The notes under the pieces were generated by a model. It did no database searches and was not told the DNA's origin. It saw nothing but the letters and a program-made list of their open reading frames with translations. From Bathynomus jamesi (Eukaryota > Arthropoda > Malacostraca > Isopoda > Cirolanidae): a DNA stretch of 64,000 bases. Position numbers and translations under genes: made by a program. Shown piece after piece: positions 61,831 to 64,000 of this stretch (position 1 is the stretch's first letter; every line of letters starts with the position of its first letter). The stretch lies in the NCBI GenBank assembly GCA_023014485.1, contig JAJOZX010000925.1, positions 125,001-189,000 on the forward strand. Direction: 5' to 3'.

Positions 61831-63690
61831 TGGAGGAGTTTGCGGACGTCAATCACCAGGGAAGTACCCTAGGGGGACATTAGACAGGAGACGGAGTGCT
61901 GGACCTCTCATGTCACTGTACTCCTTAGCTGATCTTTTTCCGTATCTCATCTACGCTTCTCCCTTTATTCCTCACTACGTATACATGCCTTTCACACACT
62001 ACACAATCTTTTCAAAATGTATAAAAAAAAATTGTCATCGTTGAGCCTCGGAGACCTTGATTTCGTCTCTCTCCTCCTCCTTTGGAGGGGGCATTTTTGC
62101 GGGACAGCGGGGTTGGTTCTGTTACTGCCCATTCGAAATGTCCTGGGCCTCTGCCTGATTCACTTTTCATAAAATTCTGCAACATTCGGGGCCCTTCCTC
62201 AAATTTCCAATCTGTTGACCACCACCACCACACACCTCCTCTAAACCTCACCCAAACTCGTGTGTCTGGGACGACTGACAGCAACCCCTTTTCCGTACCC
62301 TCCTATTTTCTCTATAACCAATTTCATTCTAAAGGTGGATGTTCGGTATATGTACGCAACAACCTAACTTTCTTTCGTATTCCTGAATTTGAATACTTCG
62401 AATTCTACACCCTTTGACTACGGCCTACATGCCAATATCAAACTAAATATATCTGCGATGTCTACGTTTCTCCTAATTCTACTGACTATCTAAAACTCTT
62501 TGACTACCTCACTTCCAAAGTGAAATACATTCTATCCTACTCTCCTTTTGCTGAAATCTCCTCCCATTTCATTGACATCGCTGGTGAACTAGTTTACAAC
62601 TTCTCTATCCCGAATAACCTAGAGCAGATTGTACAGCAGCCTACTCATATTCCTGATCGCCTTGGAGATAGGCCCAACATTCTGGATTTATTTCTCACGA
62701 CTCATCCTTCTTAGTCAAATTTTTTTCTCCGTTGGGCAACTCCGACCACAATCTTATATCTGTTTTCTGTCCTATCGCTCCAGTTCGACCTTTGGATCCT
62801 CTCAAGAGGAGGCGCCTTTGGCACTTTGGTGCCGCTGATTAGGAGGCTGTGGCTGGGGTCCCTCCAACTGCGCTGAGCGCATCAGGGGTAGGGGTACATT
62901 CCATATTCTTTTCCTACTACTGATGCAAAAAACAACGACTTGGTTTAACTTTGCTTATTCTAATGTTATCCGCAATAGAGAGGTACCACTGAAGGTACCA
63001 CTGTTCTCTCAAAGTTATTAATAGTGGTGTTCCTCAGGGTTCTGTCATGTCACTCACTCTCTTCCTTTTATTTATCCACTCTTCACTTCTACACCCACTT
63101 CACAAAGCAGCCTTCTCAACAGTCACTCCATGCTTCGCTTGAGACGGCTATGATGCACGTGATCTCTGTAAAGGGGTTCTGTCCGCCCCTGTATGGAGTA
63201 CGCTTCTCATATAAGGAGTAGCTCAACCTACACAGCTCGACTTGACAGGGTGAGATCAAGGGCTTTTCGTCTTATCAGTTTCCCCGCCTCTTACTGACTG
63301 TCTTCCATCCTTCTCTCTTCGCCGCAATGTTGCGCCTCTCTCTCTCTCTCCTTACTATCGCTATTATAACGGACACTGTTCTTCTAAACTCTCTAACTGC
63401 ATGCTTCCTCCTTTAAGGAGAGCATGCACTACCAGTTTCTCGACAAAATTCAATCTCTTTTTCCGTCCAATCCCCAAACGCGAGCGTTAATCGGTATTCT
63501 CAATCTTTCATCTACTCAACTGGTCAACTCTGGAACAACCTTCCTGAATCCATCTTTCCCCCCGTCTATGACCTCGAATCTTTCAAACGCAGTGTCCAGG
63601 CATCTTGAAAACTGCTGATCTTAATTTTGGCTCTGTTCTTTTTCTATGGGTGGGGGGGGGGGGCGGCATTGGTCAATGGCCCCTCCTTCC
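61831..63690 (+). pseudogene. LINE with endonuclease and RT tail, internally deleted
   Basis: A 5' region (to about 62080) is followed by an endonuclease domain: [38 protein letters not shown] and [20 protein letters not shown], ending [11 protein letters not shown]. At about 62880 it jumps into the RT domain (SGVPQGSVMSLTLFLLFI). Near 63440-63620 it has the terminal motif NSGTTFLNPSF, in another frame QLWNNLPESIF and FKRSVQ. Several stops. A related 5' fragment lies at 41100 and 42290. Confidence 0.75.
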
Positions 63691-64000
63691 TGCATAAAAA
63701 AAAAGGTGTGTAAAGGTAGCATGAAGTAGTTATTTGCTTTCGCGATTTTTAATTAAAATCCCAACGCGGGTGAAATTCGAAAAGGGAGAGTCTACTAGAT
63801 GGCGTAGCCATTGAATCATCTTTGGGTCCCACTTTTGCAAACACCTTCCTTTGCTTATACTGGCGTAACCAGAAAAAAATTTTGGTCGGGGCTGAACCTT
63901 TTTTTTTTTTTCAAATGATATTTTACTCGTGAAGTTATAATATTAAGTTATAATTGATGTTTTTATTGAATGTTTTATTAATTAATATATAATGAAGGTC
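63691..64000. other. End of window, nothing recognised
   Basis: AT-rich with a T-run at about 63900. The G-run just before (63650) and short A-run may mark the LINE 3' end. Confidence 0.5.

Overview
The window is eukaryotic nuclear DNA, most likely from an arthropod and probably a decapod crustacean. It is AT-rich with very many (TA)n, (GT)n and (GA)n tracts and scattered interstitial arrays of the arthropod telomere motif TTAGG. It is crowded with Tc1/mariner transposons, MITEs, tRNA- and 5S-derived SINEs and broken non-LTR retrotransposons. The one host gene I can support is the circadian transcription factor Clock on the minus strand. The species call is inference; the arthropod call rests on TTAGG, the repeat types and the Clock sequence.

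Clock covers at least 22336-57632. I reconstructed 13 consecutive exons (W1-W13) from splice sites and reading phase. They join into one uninterrupted frame of 2691 nt (896 codons plus stop). W1-W2 give the second half of PAS-A, W3 a linker, W4-W6 the end of PAS-A and all of PAS-B, W7-W10 a Ser/Gln-rich region with a pure run of about 20 Gln, W11 a coiled coil matching the vertebrate CLOCK exon-19 region, and W12-W13 a Gln-rich C-terminus. The bHLH domain and first half of PAS-A are not seen and should lie beyond the right edge.

Left flank (1-22 kb, downstream of Clock): no host gene seen. It holds a pogo-like TIR element, LINE remnants, a palindromic element with two nested mariners (3.7-7.2 kb), a TIR element with an 8-bp target duplication, a degenerate LINE (8.9-11.3 kb), SINEs, and a local duplication (17.4 and 18.9 kb) whose second copy is split by a tRNA-like block in expanded (TA)n.

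Clock introns (22.5-57.5 kb): a Tc1 element with one frameshift, two internally deleted mariners, a Jockey-like LINE, a hAT MITE with perfect 8-bp target duplication, a foldback-type element beside exon W4, LINE and SINE fragments, and several near-perfect palindromes. Right flank (57.6-64 kb): SINE copies, a DD37D (maT-like) transposon with very long TIRs, and a LINE with an endonuclease domain.

CLOCK would pair with BMAL1/CYCLE and bind E-boxes. Nearly everything else is transposon-derived. The recurring architectural theme is insertion in or beside (TA)n tracts, seen for mariners, palindromes, SINEs and a short poly(A) retroelement.
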